A stretch of DNA of 64,000 nucleotides from an uncultured Propionimicrobium sp. (GCA_946221385.1 CAMIGX010000008.1:1-64000); one strand, 5' to 3'. Shown: positions 35,134 to 44,121, counted from the stretch's first letter. Notes: generated by a model from the sequence alone, not told the origin. Translations and numbers: made by a program.

Positions 35134-35922
35134 ATGACCCAGCGCATCCGGCCAGCCGGCATTCAGGTGACCCAAGGACCCGTCATTCGACGCGGTGAGC
35201 AGCGTCAAGAATCGACCACCGACGCTCGACTGCTCGCACCGCAAGGCCCCGACGCGTCCTGGGTGCATGCCGACCCGTGGCGAGTCATGCGTATTCAAGC
35301 GGAATTCGTCGAAGGCTTCGGCACCTTGGCTGAGCTCGGGCCGGCGATCTCAATTTTCGGATCGGCGCGCACCAAGCCCGGTCACGCCCACTATTCAGCG
35401 GCTGAAGAGCTGGCCCGTCGCTTAGGCGGCATGGGCTACACCGTCATCACCGGTGGTGGTCCGGGCCTCATGGAGGCTGCCAACAAGGGCGCCATTGAAG
35501 CGGCTGCGACTTCGGTCGGCCTAGGCATTGAGTTGCCTTTCGAATCTGAATTAAATGAATACGTCAATCTGGGCATTAATTTCCGTTATTTCTTTGCGCG
35601 GAAAGTCATGTTCCTCAAATATGCCCAGGGTTTCATCGTCATGCCTGGCGGATTTGGCACCCTTGACGAATTATTCGAAGCTTTGACATTGGTGCAGACC
35701 GGTAAGGTTGAGCATTTCCCGATCGTGCTTTTCGGCCACGAATACTGGGACGGGCTGGTCAATTGGTTGCACGATCGAGTCGTCGAGGCCGGCTATGTCT
35801 CACCGCAAGACATGGATCTATTCCACGTCACCGACAGCATCGATGACGCGATTCAGATCGTCACCACGCCGTTGCAGAGCGCTCCGCCGCAACAAGACGG
35901 CATGCCAACCGACGAAAGCTGA
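35134..35922 (+). CDS. LOG-family (TIGR00730) phosphoribohydrolase-like protein
   Basis: 262 residues. ISIFGSARTKPG, TGGGPGLMEAANKGA and PGGFGTLDELFEALTL are the Rossmann-like nucleotide site and the PGGxGTxxE motif of LOG proteins. These hydrolyse ribose 5-phosphate from N6-modified AMP or AMP, making cytokinin-like bases. The 60-residue N-terminal extension is typical of actinobacterial members (Rv1205 relatives). CAGGAG precedes the ATG. Confidence 0.9.
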   Translation: MTQRIRPAGIQVTQGPVIRRGEQRQESTTDARLLAPQGPDASWVHADPWRVMRIQAEFVEGFGTLAELGPAISIFGSARTKPGHAHYSAAEELARRLGGMGYTVITGGGPGLMEAANKGAIEAAATSVGLGIELPFESELNEYVNLGINFRYFFARKVMFLKYAQGFIVMPGGFGTLDELFEALTLVQTGKVEHFPIVLFGHEYWDGLVNWLHDRVVEAGYVSPQDMDLFHVTDSIDDAIQIVTTPLQSAPPQQDGMPTDES

Positions 35923-36009
35923 CGCCACCGCAGCTAGCGACGCAAAGCTGCTTGGCGGACGACCTGCGCGGATCGTTGCGCTGCCGAACTTTGTGCGAAG
36001 ATTAGCGGC

Positions 36010-36585
36010 GTGGGTTGGCTATTTGGAATCATCATCGTCTTGGTCATCGCGGCAGCCGCGTATGCCGGCAGCGGCAAGCTCGGTAGCATGCCCGAGCAGG
36101 TCGTCGATCGGCCAGGACCAGACCTACCCGACGGCGATCTCAATGCCCAAGATCTAGCTGACGTGCGTTTTGACGTCGTCAGCCGCGGCTATGACCCACA
36201 ACAGGTCGAGGCAGTCTTGGATCGCCTAGCTGGGCAGCTGAGTGATGCTGAATCAAGCATGAATGCTTCGGGTGCTGCTGCGCTGACCCACGCCCAGGCG
36301 AACAACTCAGTCACCGGCGAACAAAGCGAGCTAACTGACAAGGTCAACCGTCCGGGGGCGCCAGAGTCACAACTCGAGAGCGAACCTGTGACCGAAGCAT
36401 CCGATCAAGGCGAACTGTCAGCGACCTCGCTTGACACGCAGCTGCCCCTTGGTGACGAACCCCTAGTCGACGCAGAACTCACTGCACCGGCGGAAGCTGA
36501 CGAAGACGACGATTTGCAGCTGACTTCGACGACCGAAATTGATGCCGCTGAGAGCTCGAATGGGATTGCTCGGAGAGCCGAGTAA
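36010..36585 (+). CDS. DivIVA-domain membrane protein
   Basis: 191 residues from GTG 36010. A membrane helix at residues 3-22 (WLFGIIIVLVIAAAAYAGSG) is followed by a short DivIVA-like motif, VRFDVVSRGYDPQQVEAVLDRLAGQL, and an acidic, disordered tail. DivIVA-type proteins bind curved membrane and organise growth and division; this small version is near the Rv1209 position. The -10 (AAGATT, six bases) is weak. Confidence 0.78.
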   Translation: MGWLFGIIIVLVIAAAAYAGSGKLGSMPEQVVDRPGPDLPDGDLNAQDLADVRFDVVSRGYDPQQVEAVLDRLAGQLSDAESSMNASGAAALTHAQANNSVTGEQSELTDKVNRPGAPESQLESEPVTEASDQGELSATSLDTQLPLGDEPLVDAELTAPAEADEDDDLQLTSTTEIDAAESSNGIARRAE

Positions 36586-36677
36586 AGCCGGGCTTGGCTG
36601 GCGGGGGATAATAGATGAGTAACCCGCGTCAGCAGACCACTGCAGCCGGCGCATCCGCTCGCAGAATTGAGGTAGCC

Positions 36678-36854
36678 ATGGCAGCGATGAAGCCCCGCAC
36701 CGGTGATGGACCGATGGAGGTCGTCAAGGAGGGCCGTGGCATCGTGATGCGCGTCCCCGTCGACGGCGGCGGTCGGCTGGTCGTCGAGATCAACGCTGAT
36801 GAAGCCCGCGCCCTGCTCAAGTGCTTGCAGGACCTGCCCGGCCTGACTGACTAA
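36678..36854 (+). CDS. DUF3117 small conserved actinobacterial protein
   Basis: 58 residues from ATG 36678 (MAAMKPRTGDGPMEV), with GAGGTAG upstream; a longer frame begins at 36615. The whole DUF3117 domain is present: KPRTGDGPMEVVKEGRGI, RVPVDGGGRLVVE, and the LLKCLQD end. It is strongly conserved across actinobacteria, of unknown function. GATAAT near 36604 may be its -10. It keeps its usual place between a DivIVA-type gene and the glycogen synthase gene. Confidence 0.92.
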   Translation: MAAMKPRTGDGPMEVVKEGRGIVMRVPVDGGGRLVVEINADEARALLKCLQDLPGLTD

Positions 36855-36923
36855 TTTCTTCACCGCGCTGACGAATTTCGACGCGTTAACTAATTTCACC
36901 GCGCCAACTAGTTGCACCGTTGG
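36850..36923 (+). repeat. Degenerate 18-bp tandem repeat after DUF3117
   Basis: Units beginning at 36850, 36871, 36889 and 36907 read around ACTAATTTCACCGCGCCA, with spacing of 21, 18 and 18 bases. The first unit includes the stop codon of the DUF3117 gene. Confidence 0.6.
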
Positions 36924-37032
36924 CTAGCAGCGTCGCGACGTTAGGGCGTGGGCCGAGTCTGCTCACATTCGCTGCATTTTGGACGCCTAATGTGCCCGCG
37001 CTGGAGCCCAGCAAGGCGACTGCACGTCAGCA

Positions 37033-37066
37033 AATGTCCTCGGCTCGTCATCAAACCGAGGACATT
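37033..37066. terminator. Hairpin between DUF3117 and the glycogen synthase gene
   Basis: AATGTCCTCGG and CCGAGGACATT form a perfect 11-bp stem. It lies 15 bases past the minus-strand glycogen synthase stop. The flanks are only moderately T-rich. Confidence 0.65.
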
Positions 37067-37080
37067 CGCTTTAGCTTTGC

Positions 37081-38274
37081 TCAGCCTTGCTTTGCTGAGT
37101 GGTGCCGCTGGGCAGCCTTGTAGACCTCGACGGTCTGCTCGGCGATCTTCGACCAGCTGAATTCGTCAATGCACCGCTGCCGTCCGGCGATGCCCATCTG
37201 ACGAGCACGCTGACGATCGCGGGTCAACTCGTTTAGCTTGGCAGCGAATTCAGATTCGAAGTTCGCAATGAACTGCTCGTCGTCGGCCCGCTCCGGGTCA
37301 TAGGACACCAGCAGACCCGTCTCGCCGTCGACGACGACCTCGGGGATGCCGCCGACCGCCGAAGCGACCACCGGAATCTCGCAGGCCATCGCCTCTAGGT
37401 TGACGATGCCCAGCGGCTCATAGATTGACGGGCATGCGAAGACCGTCGAATGACTGAGAGCTTGCCGCACAGCCTGCCGCGGCAGCATCTCTTGCACCCA
37501 AATGACCCCCGAACGCGTCTCATTGAGTTCGGCGAAAGCGTCGTTGAATTCTGCCGCGATCTCAGGGGTGTCCGGAGCGCCCGCTAGCAACAGCAGCTGG
37601 GTGTCAGGGTCGAGTTGCTGGGCGGCACGGACCAAGTGGATCAAGCCCTTTTGGCGGGTGATGCGTCCCACGAAGGTGACGATCGGACGGTCAAAATCCA
37701 GACCCAAATGGTCGATCAGATCAGTCGATTCGTCAGGCTGGAATTCTTCGGGATCAATGCCATTGCGGACGACGTGAATGCGCTCGCGTTCGACGAACGG
37801 ATAGGCCTTCTGGATATTGGCGATCATCGCCTCGCTGACGGCGATGACGGCATCCGCGTTCTCGTAGGCAGTCTTTTCGATCCAGCTCGAGACGCGATAG
37901 CCGCCACCGAGCTGCTCGACTTTCCACGGACGGTCTGGCTCCAACGAGTGGGCCGTGACGACCGTCGGAATGTTTTGGAATTGACCAGCGATGATGCCCG
38001 CGAATTGGGCGTACCAGGTGTGGGAGTGAATGACGTCGACCTCGGGGATAGCCGCAGCCATTGCGACATCGGCGCCGAGGGTACGGATCGCGGCATTGGC
38101 GCCGTCGGGGTAATTCTCTAGGTGAGCCGTCGCGCCTTCGCGTGGCTCGCCCATCGCCTGGACGTCGACGAAATCGCACAGCTTGCGAAGTTCAGGCACC
38201 AATTGCCCGACGTGGACGCCAGCGCCGCCGTAAATGAATGGAGGATATTCGCGGGTAAGGATTGAAACGCGCAT
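37081..38274 (-). CDS. glgA: Actinobacterial glycogen synthase / maltose-1-phosphate synthase-like GT4
   Basis: 397 residues from ATG 38274 (MRVSILTREYPPFIYGGAGVH); the frame runs five codons further. GT-B fold: KxGG-like GGAGVHV near residue 19, HSHTWYAQFAG in the first half, then FVGRITRQKGL and CPSIYEPLGIVNLEAMACE, with the donor-site Glu. The length and sequence fit Rv1212c, which makes maltose-1-phosphate or glucan from ADP-glucose rather than E. coli GlgA. It is divergent from glgC, whose product supplies ADP-glucose. Confidence 0.9.
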   Translation of the reverse strand: MRVSILTREYPPFIYGGAGVHVGQLVPELRKLCDFVDVQAMGEPREGATAHLENYPDGANAAIRTLGADVAMAAAIPEVDVIHSHTWYAQFAGIIAGQFQNIPTVVTAHSLEPDRPWKVEQLGGGYRVSSWIEKTAYENADAVIAVSEAMIANIQKAYPFVERERIHVVRNGIDPEEFQPDESTDLIDHLGLDFDRPIVTFVGRITRQKGLIHLVRAAQQLDPDTQLLLLAGAPDTPEIAAEFNDAFAELNETRSGVIWVQEMLPRQAVRQALSHSTVFACPSIYEPLGIVNLEAMACEIPVVASAVGGIPEVVVDGETGLLVSYDPERADDEQFIANFESEFAAKLNELTRDRQRARQMGIAGRQRCIDEFSWSKIAEQTVEVYKAAQRHHSAKQG

Positions 38275-38378
38275 GCTTGATGGTTGCACATTTAATTTGT
38301 CCAGCCAATGACTTGCCAGCTACAAGATTTGGCCACAGTTTGATCTTGGAAGGTCTGTCTGGACGCGCTTTTGTTCGA

Positions 38379-38384
38379 TACAGT
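38379..38384 (+). promoter_or_regulatory. -10 element of a leaderless promoter for glgC
   Basis: TACAGT stands six bases before ATG 38391. Confidence 0.5.
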
Positions 38385-38390
38385 CGGCAC

Positions 38391-39611
38391 ATGGCTACGC
38401 CCAAAGTTCTCTCTATCGTCCTCGCGGGAGGTGAGGGCAAGCGCTTGATGCCGCTCACCGCCGATCGTGCCAAGCCTGCCGTCCCCTTCGGCGGCACCTA
38501 TCGGCTAATCGACTTCGTGCTGTCCAATATGGTCAATTCCGGCTACATGCATGTCGCCGTGTTGACCCAGTACAAGTCGCACTCGCTCGATCGACACATT
38601 TCGCAGACTTGGCGGATGTCGACGCTGCTCGGTAACTACATCACCTCAGTGCCAGCCCAGCAGCGCCGCGGGCCGCACTGGTATCAAGGCAGCGCAGACG
38701 CCATCTACCAGTCGATGAACCTGATCAACGACGAAGATCCTGACATCGTGGTCGTCTTCGGCGCGGACAACATTTATCGGATGGACGTCTCCCAGATGGT
38801 GCAGGCGCACATCGACTCTGGTCTGCCGGCGACCGTCGCCGCCTTGCGCGTGCCGCGCAGTGAAGCGCACGCGTTCGGCATCATTGACGCCAACAATGAC
38901 GGCGTCATCGATCAATTCCTAGAAAAGCCAGCCGACCCGCCCGGGCTAGCCGACAGCCCAGACGAAAGCTTTGCTTCGATGGGTAACTATGTCTTCGACC
39001 GCAAGGCTTTCGTCGAGATGCTCGAAGCTGACGCTAAACACCCCGAATCGAAGCACGACATGGGCGGCAACATCATTCCGGCCTTCGTCGAAAAGCAACA
39101 GTGCGGGGTCTATGACTTCACTCGCAATGTCGTGCCCGGAGCAACCGAAAAAGACCTCAACTATTGGCGTGACGTAGGCACTATCGACGCCTACTTCGAC
39201 GCCCACATGGACCTGGTCAAAGTCGACCCGGAGTTCAATCTGTACAACTCGCAGTGGCCGATCTGGACCCAACAGGTGCAGTCGCCTGGTGCGAAGTTCA
39301 CCTTGCACGGCACCGCCGAGTCGTCCATCGTCACCAGCGGATGCATCATCTCCGGGGGCCACGTGAACCATTCAGTGCTTAGCCCTGGGGTGCGCGTCGA
39401 GAAGGGCTCAGAGCTCGACCGCTGCATCATCATGCACGGCGCTCAGATCGGCCGCGACGCCGAACTGCGCAATGTCATCTTGGATAAGCACGTGCGCGTC
39501 CACGATGGCGCCAAGATCGGGATCGATCGAGAGCATGACGAGGCGCGCGGCTTCACCGTGTCGGATGGCGGCATCACCGTTGTGACCAAGGGCACTGAGG
39601 TCACCCCATAA
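38391..39611 (+). CDS. glgC: Glucose-1-phosphate adenylyltransferase
   Basis: 406 residues from ATG 38391 (MATPKVLSIVLAGGEGKRL). The nucleotidyltransferase signature GGEGKRLMPLTADRAKPAVPFGG begins near residue 13, with the substrate-site segment VVFGADNIYRMD and a C-terminal left-handed helix (GHVNHSVLSPGVRVEKGSEL). It makes ADP-glucose, the donor for glycogen. The 43 codons upstream in frame are not part of the protein. Confidence 0.95.
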   Translation: MATPKVLSIVLAGGEGKRLMPLTADRAKPAVPFGGTYRLIDFVLSNMVNSGYMHVAVLTQYKSHSLDRHISQTWRMSTLLGNYITSVPAQQRRGPHWYQGSADAIYQSMNLINDEDPDIVVVFGADNIYRMDVSQMVQAHIDSGLPATVAALRVPRSEAHAFGIIDANNDGVIDQFLEKPADPPGLADSPDESFASMGNYVFDRKAFVEMLEADAKHPESKHDMGGNIIPAFVEKQQCGVYDFTRNVVPGATEKDLNYWRDVGTIDAYFDAHMDLVKVDPEFNLYNSQWPIWTQQVQSPGAKFTLHGTAESSIVTSGCIISGGHVNHSVLSPGVRVEKGSELDRCIIMHGAQIGRDAELRNVILDKHVRVHDGAKIGIDREHDEARGFTVSDGGITVVTKGTEVTP

Positions 39612-39633
39612 CAGCGGGTTCAAATAGCAATGA

Positions 39634-39673
39634 CTGACGGCCGGAGCAATCGTTCCGGCCGTCAGTTCGTCTG
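39634..39673 (+). terminator. glgC terminator
   Basis: CTGACGGCCGGA pairs perfectly with TCCGGCCGTCAG and is followed by TTCGTCTGTT. The O-methyltransferase gene ends 28 bases further on. Confidence 0.8.
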
Positions 39674-39701
39674 TTAGGGGATTGGTGTTGATCCGGGTCG
39701 G

Positions 39702-40367
39702 TCAGTTCTTGACGGCGACCGCCAGACCATTGCCCAGCGGAATCAGAGCTGGCGTGAACGCCGCACCCTCACCGTTCAGCACGGCGAGTGCTTCGCGGAT
39801 GATCAAGGTCTCGTCTGAATCGTCATTGGGATCGGCGACCAGGTTGTGCCACAGCGCATCATTCAGCACGACGACGCCGCCAGGTCGCAGCAGCCGCTGG
39901 GCTGCGTCAATGTATTCGACATATTCGAGCTTGTCGCCGTTGATGAACACTAAGTCGTAGGCGCTGTCGCGCAGATTGCCCAGCACTTCCAATGCGACGC
40001 CAGTGATCAGCCGATAACGCTGACTGGGGATCTCGGCAGCCTTGAAAGCTTCCCGAGCGCTTTGCTGCCAATCGGACTCAGTATCGATGCTGGTGAGCAC
40101 GCCGTCAGCGGCCATACCGGCGAATAACGCGAGTCCTGAGGTGCCCGTGCCAGTGCCGACCTCGACGACGGCCTTGGCGGCCAGCGCTTTAGCCAGCATC
40201 GTCAGCAGGCTGGCTGAACCAGTGCTCAGCGTCGGCGCTCCAGCACTGATCGCGTCATCACGTGCCGAACGGACCGCGTCGCTGATCGGCGCATAGTCTT
40301 CGGCGAAATCCAGCGAGCGAGGATTGATCGGCTGCTCGTCGAGGGTCGAGAAGATGTCTGAACTCAC
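39702..40367 (-). CDS. Class I SAM-dependent O-methyltransferase
   Basis: 221 residues from GTG 40367. The SAM motif VVEVGTGTGTSGLALF lies near residue 66, LTSIDTESDW follows, and DLVFINGDKLEYVEYID carries the metal-site Asp of catechol-type methyltransferases, with LRPGGVVVLNDALWHN after it. The acceptor is unknown. In Mycobacterium tuberculosis the relative Rv1220c lies beside sigE; sigE is absent here. Leaderless start: TAGGCT, six bases, GTG. Confidence 0.87.
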   Translation of the reverse strand: MSSDIFSTLDEQPINPRSLDFAEDYAPISDAVRSARDDAISAGAPTLSTGSASLLTMLAKALAAKAVVEVGTGTGTSGLALFAGMAADGVLTSIDTESDWQQSAREAFKAAEIPSQRYRLITGVALEVLGNLRDSAYDLVFINGDKLEYVEYIDAAQRLLRPGGVVVLNDALWHNLVADPNDDSDETLIIREALAVLNGEGAAFTPALIPLGNGLAVAVKN

Positions 40368-40373
40368 CTTTCA

Positions 40374-40379
40374 AGCCTA
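40374..40379 (-). promoter_or_regulatory. -10 element of a leaderless promoter for the O-methyltransferase gene
   Basis: TAGGCT on the minus strand stands six bases before GTG 40367. Confidence 0.55.
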
Positions 40380-40574
40380 GCGCCGAGGGGTGTATTTGCG
40401 CTCGCTGCCTCGCTCCTCGACGTCGATGAACGCCCGTGGCGGCATTGGACGCGAGCGCGACGGTGGGCCATGGTGGGTGAGGAGCTGGTTGGCGAATTAT
40501 CATGAGTTAGAACAATCGCTGTCCGTATCGCTGTTGCCTGGATGGCGCGATCAGTCGCAGCTTGGGAGGTCCAA

Positions 40575-41450
40575 ATGAGGCAACTTGGCCGTTTGATGAC
40601 CGCTATGGTCACGCCATTTGACGCTGACGGCGCCCTGGACGTCGCCCGTGCGCGTGAGCTTGCCGCCCGACTGGTCGATGAGCAACACAATGACGCGCTG
40701 GTCATCAACGGCACGACCGGCGAAGCCCCGACCACCACCGACGCCGAAAAACTCGAGTTGATTAAGGCTGTGGTCGACGAGGTGGGCGATCGGGCGCAAA
40801 TCGTCGCAGGCGTCGGCACTTTCAACACCGCGCACAGCGTTGAGTTGGCCAAAGCTAGCGCCGAGGCAGGAGCCCAAGGGCTGCTGGTCGTCACGCCGTA
40901 CTATTCGCTGCCGCCGCAAGACGCCATCGTCGCTCACTTCCGCAAGGTAGCCGACGCGACTGACTTGCCGGTGATGCTTTATGACATTCCACATCGCACT
41001 GGTCGTCCCATCGAGACCGAATCGCTGCTGAGGTTGGCTGAGCATCCGCGCATCGTCGGCGTCAAAGATGCCAAGAATGACATCGCTGCTTCTGCCTATG
41101 TGATGGCAAATAGCGACTTGCTGTATTGGTCGGGCGACGACGCGAAGCTGCTCGCGTTGCTGGCGGTGGGCGGCTATGGCCTGGTGGGCACGTCAACGCA
41201 CTTCACTGGCGCCCGCACTGCGGAGCTGATCGAGGCGTTCTTGGCTGGCGATCAGCCGCGGGCGTTGCAGATCTTCCGCGAGCTACTGCCGGTCTACACC
41301 GGAGTCTTCGCGACGCAGGGAGTCATGCTCGTCAAGGCCGGGCTAGCCCATCAAGGTTTCCCGGTCGGTGGCGTACGCGAGCCGCTGCTAGACGCCAGCG
41401 ACGAGCAGGCACGCGTCTTTGGCGCGATCTTGGACGCTGCGCGACTTTGA
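40575..41450 (+). CDS. dapA: 4-hydroxy-tetrahydrodipicolinate synthase
   Basis: 291 residues from ATG 40575, fixed by GGAGG eight bases upstream. TIM-barrel aldolase motifs: INGTTGEAPTTT, YDIPHRTGR (catalytic Tyr) and VGVKDAKND (Schiff-base Lys). It condenses pyruvate with aspartate semialdehyde, the first step towards diaminopimelate and lysine. It lies between the O-methyltransferase and tatB, where Mycobacterium tuberculosis has sigE, rseA and htrA. Confidence 0.94.
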   Translation: MRQLGRLMTAMVTPFDADGALDVARARELAARLVDEQHNDALVINGTTGEAPTTTDAEKLELIKAVVDEVGDRAQIVAGVGTFNTAHSVELAKASAEAGAQGLLVVTPYYSLPPQDAIVAHFRKVADATDLPVMLYDIPHRTGRPIETESLLRLAEHPRIVGVKDAKNDIAASAYVMANSDLLYWSGDDAKLLALLAVGGYGLVGTSTHFTGARTAELIEAFLAGDQPRALQIFRELLPVYTGVFATQGVMLVKAGLAHQGFPVGGVREPLLDASDEQARVFGAILDAARL

Positions 41451-41564
41451 ACCTAGCCCCGGAACCGACGCCGGCTGCTCGGGCGGCGATGGGCGACGGT
41501 GCAGCTGAGCGCTGATCGATAGCGCACTGGCTTGCTGGGGAACTTAGACGTTAGGGAACTCGGG

Positions 41565-41570
41565 TAACCT
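41565..41570 (+). promoter_or_regulatory. -10 element of a leaderless promoter for tatB
   Basis: TAACCT stands six bases before GTG 41577, which favours GTG over the ATG three codons later. Confidence 0.5.
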
Positions 41571-41576
41571 TGCGGG

Positions 41577-42086
41577 GTGGTCCCAATGGAGTTCTTCGGC
41601 ATCGGCGCAGGGGAGTTCGTCGCGCTCGCTGTGCTGGCCGTCTTGTTCTTTGGACCCGACAAGCTGCCCGAGATTGGTCGGAAGGCTGGCCGCGTAGTCC
41701 GCTATTTGAAAAATATTGCCAATGACGCGACGACCACCATCAAATCCGAGTTGGGCCCGGAATATCAGGATCTGACTGTCGCAGATCTCAATCCCAAGGC
41801 TTTCTTGCAAAAGACGCTGCTGGCTGACGTCCAAGACGACCTGAAGGAGATCAAGTCAGATCTCGAGGGTGTCCGTAAAGATCTCGTCACGACCGGCGCT
41901 CAGGCGACGAGCGCCGCTAGCGCCGCCCGAGATGCGTTAAACAGCGAACTCAGTTCAGCCCAAGACGCTGCTAAGACCAGTCAACTAGCTGGCGTCAGCG
42001 CAGCGATCGATCGGGTCGAAGAGAAGCTGGAGCAGGCTAGCGCCTTGGACGATCACCGCGTCCGCTTCGATCCCGAGGCCACCTAG
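41577..42086 (+). CDS. tatB: Twin-arginine translocase subunit TatB
   Basis: 169 residues from GTG 41577 (ATG 41586 is an alternative). A membrane helix (IGAGEFVALAVLAVLFFGP) is followed by the hinge FGPDKLPEIGRKAG and an amphipathic helix, then a long charged, Ala/Ser-rich helical tail typical of TatB rather than TatA. TatB recognises twin-arginine substrates with TatC, which is not in the window. The position beside mrp matches Rv1224. Confidence 0.88.
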   Translation: MVPMEFFGIGAGEFVALAVLAVLFFGPDKLPEIGRKAGRVVRYLKNIANDATTTIKSELGPEYQDLTVADLNPKAFLQKTLLADVQDDLKEIKSDLEGVRKDLVTTGAQATSAASAARDALNSELSSAQDAAKTSQLAGVSAAIDRVEEKLEQASALDDHRVRFDPEAT

Positions 42087-42155
42087 TAGCGACAAGATCC
42101 CCAGCAGTTTCGGGCGCCCGATTCGCGTCCGAATGATTAACCCTGCTTGGCGCGT

Positions 42156-42185
42156 GGCGGGCCATCAGTATCCTGACGGCCCGCC
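42156..42185. terminator. Hairpin between tatB and mrp
   Basis: GGCGGGCCATCAG pairs with CTGACGGCCCGCC with one mismatch over TATC, between two converging genes. There is no T-run on either side. Confidence 0.55.
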
Positions 42186-42191
42186 TGACCA

Positions 42192-43367
42192 TTAGTTGAC
42201 GCCCAGATGCAGCGGCTGGCCGATCAAGGACTTACGGGTCGCGGTGATCTTGTCGGCAATCTGCGTCAAGCTCTGTGCCGCAGGACGTTCCGGGGCGGCG
42301 ACGACGATCGGCAGTCCGCGTTCACCGCCGAGGGCGACCAATTCGTCCATCGGGATTTGACCGAGCAGCGGAATGTCGCGGCCTTGGCGTTCGCTCAGTT
42401 CGTCAGCGACCATCTCACCGCCGCCCGAACCGAATAGCTGGATTTGGTGGGTCTGATCGCAGTGCGGGCAGGTCGTCTCAAACCAGCTCATGTTTTCTAC
42501 GACACCCAGCACTTGCTGGTTCATCATGGCGGCCATGCTGCCTGCGCGCTCGGAAACCTCGGCCACCGAACCTTGCGGCGTGGTCACGACCAGGATTTCG
42601 CTGCCGGGCAGTTTCTGACCGATGCTCATCGGCACATCGCCAGTGCCCGGCGGCAGGTCGATCAGGAAATAGTCCAGGTCGCCCCAGTAGACGTCGCTCA
42701 AGAATTGCGTCAATGCGCGGTCCAAGATCGGGCCACGCCAGGCGATCACCTGATCTCGGGATTGCTTGAGCATGCCCATTGAGATGACGCGAACTTCGGC
42801 GACTGGTCCGTCAGCGAATTCGTAGCGCACCGGGACGGGCATGATCATGCCGTCGACGACTGTCGGCTGCTGATCTTCCAAGCCCAACAGATCCGGCACG
42901 GAGTGGCCGTAAATGTCGGCATCCAGCAGCCCGACGCTGTGGCCGAGTTTGGCCAAGGCGAGGGCTAGATTGACCGTCACCGAAGACTTGCCGACGCCAC
43001 CCTTGCCGGAGGCCACAGCAATGACACGAGTCAAATTGCCAGGTTGAGCGAAGGGAATGACAGCCTCGGGCTGGTCGCCGCGCAGTTGATTTGTCAGGGC
43101 GTTGCGTTGTTCGTCATTCATTGCGCCCATGGTCAGTTTGACGTCCTTGACACCCGGCACCTGCAATAGGGCGGCGGTGACATCATTGTTGATGGTGTCG
43201 CGCATCGGGCAACCAGGCACGGTCAGCAAGACCGTCAGCGAGACGACGCCGTCGTCGCTGATCTGGACGTCATGGACCATGCCCAATTCAGTGATCGGAC
43301 GATTGATTTCAGGGTCATTGACGCCCGCCAGCGCCGACCAAATCTGCTCTTCAAGGCTTTGATTCAC
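42192..43367 (-). CDS. mrp: Mrp/NBP35-type iron-sulfur carrier P-loop ATPase
   Basis: 391 residues from GTG 43367. An N-terminal MIP18/DUF59 domain (SLEEQIWSALAGVNDPEI, VPGCPMRD) precedes the deviant Walker A IAVASGKGGVGKSS and DADIYGHSVPDLLG. The CPHC pair in ETTCPHCDQ is the likely 4Fe-4S site. It carries clusters to apo-enzymes. The longer frame to 43490 is not favoured: TAGATT stands seven bases before GTG 43367, giving a leaderless start, and the length matches the mycobacterial protein. Confidence 0.92.
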   Translation of the reverse strand: MNQSLEEQIWSALAGVNDPEINRPITELGMVHDVQISDDGVVSLTVLLTVPGCPMRDTINNDVTAALLQVPGVKDVKLTMGAMNDEQRNALTNQLRGDQPEAVIPFAQPGNLTRVIAVASGKGGVGKSSVTVNLALALAKLGHSVGLLDADIYGHSVPDLLGLEDQQPTVVDGMIMPVPVRYEFADGPVAEVRVISMGMLKQSRDQVIAWRGPILDRALTQFLSDVYWGDLDYFLIDLPPGTGDVPMSIGQKLPGSEILVVTTPQGSVAEVSERAGSMAAMMNQQVLGVVENMSWFETTCPHCDQTHQIQLFGSGGGEMVADELSERQGRDIPLLGQIPMDELVALGGERGLPIVVAAPERPAAQSLTQIADKITATRKSLIGQPLHLGVN

Positions 43368-43374
43368 GTCCACT

Positions 43375-43380
43375 AATCTA
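43375..43380 (-). promoter_or_regulatory. -10 element of a leaderless promoter for mrp
   Basis: TAGATT on the minus strand stands seven bases before GTG 43367. Confidence 0.55.
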
Positions 43381-43560
43381 GCTGGCCTATTGAAACGGGT
43401 GTCAGCGGCACTGACGGCGCTGATCGTGCTGCGCCTGTTCTGGCTTGCTGGCAGATCCCTGATTCGTCGACAGCGAACGAAATAGCGCAATTGTTGGCTG
43501 TTTTCCTATTATGGACATTAATTGTGACATGAATATGACTTATCTGAATAGGTGAATTAA

Positions 43561-44121
43561 ATGGCTATGAATACCTCGCAAGGTAATTTTTCGCCCCGGC
43601 AAAATTTGACTGCACCGTTTAAGTTGCAGCGTCCCGTTTCAATCGCGATTTATGACGCATATGCCGACGCGCAAAAGGCCGTCGACTATTTGTCGGATCA
43701 GAAATTCCCGGTCGAAAAGCTGGAGATCGTCGGCACTGATCTGAAATCCGTCGAAAGCGTCACCGGACGGCTCACCTGGGGCAAGGTCATCGGCTCTGCG
43801 CTGATCAATGCCGTGCTGTGGGCGGTCGGTTTCGCGCTGCTCATGATGATCTTGTTTGGCGGCGGCTTCTTCTGGAACTCAATGCTTTGGGGATTGCTCT
43901 TCTTCGCGATCATCAATTGCCTGACCGCAGCGATGATCTATGGCGCTACCCGGGGCGAACGTGACTTCATGTCGACTTCACGGATCGTCGCGACGCATTA
44001 CGAGATTCTCGGTGAGGCAGACGTCGCCGATCAGGCACGTGCCATCATGTCTGGCGGAGCCGCTACGAGCGGCGCCACGCAGCCCGCAACCGCCCCGCAC
44101 GCAGCACCCACTGAACTGTGA
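43561..44121 (+). CDS. General-stress-protein-17M-like membrane protein
   Basis: 186 residues, with AGGTGA before the ATG. Residues 25-75 (VSIAIYDAYADAQKAVDYLSD, KLEIVGTDLKSVE) match the YflT/GSP17M domain, which folds like a ferredoxin-type sandwich. Two membrane helices follow at about 82-127 (ALINAVLWAVGFALLMMILF, SMLWGLLFFAIINCLTAA), and the sandwich is completed by the segment ending in SRIVATHYEILGEAD. Function is unknown. A homologue lies near mrp in mycobacteria as I recall. Confidence 0.8.
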   Translation: MAMNTSQGNFSPRQNLTAPFKLQRPVSIAIYDAYADAQKAVDYLSDQKFPVEKLEIVGTDLKSVESVTGRLTWGKVIGSALINAVLWAVGFALLMMILFGGGFFWNSMLWGLLFFAIINCLTAAMIYGATRGERDFMSTSRIVATHYEILGEADVADQARAIMSGGAATSGATQPATAPHAAPTEL

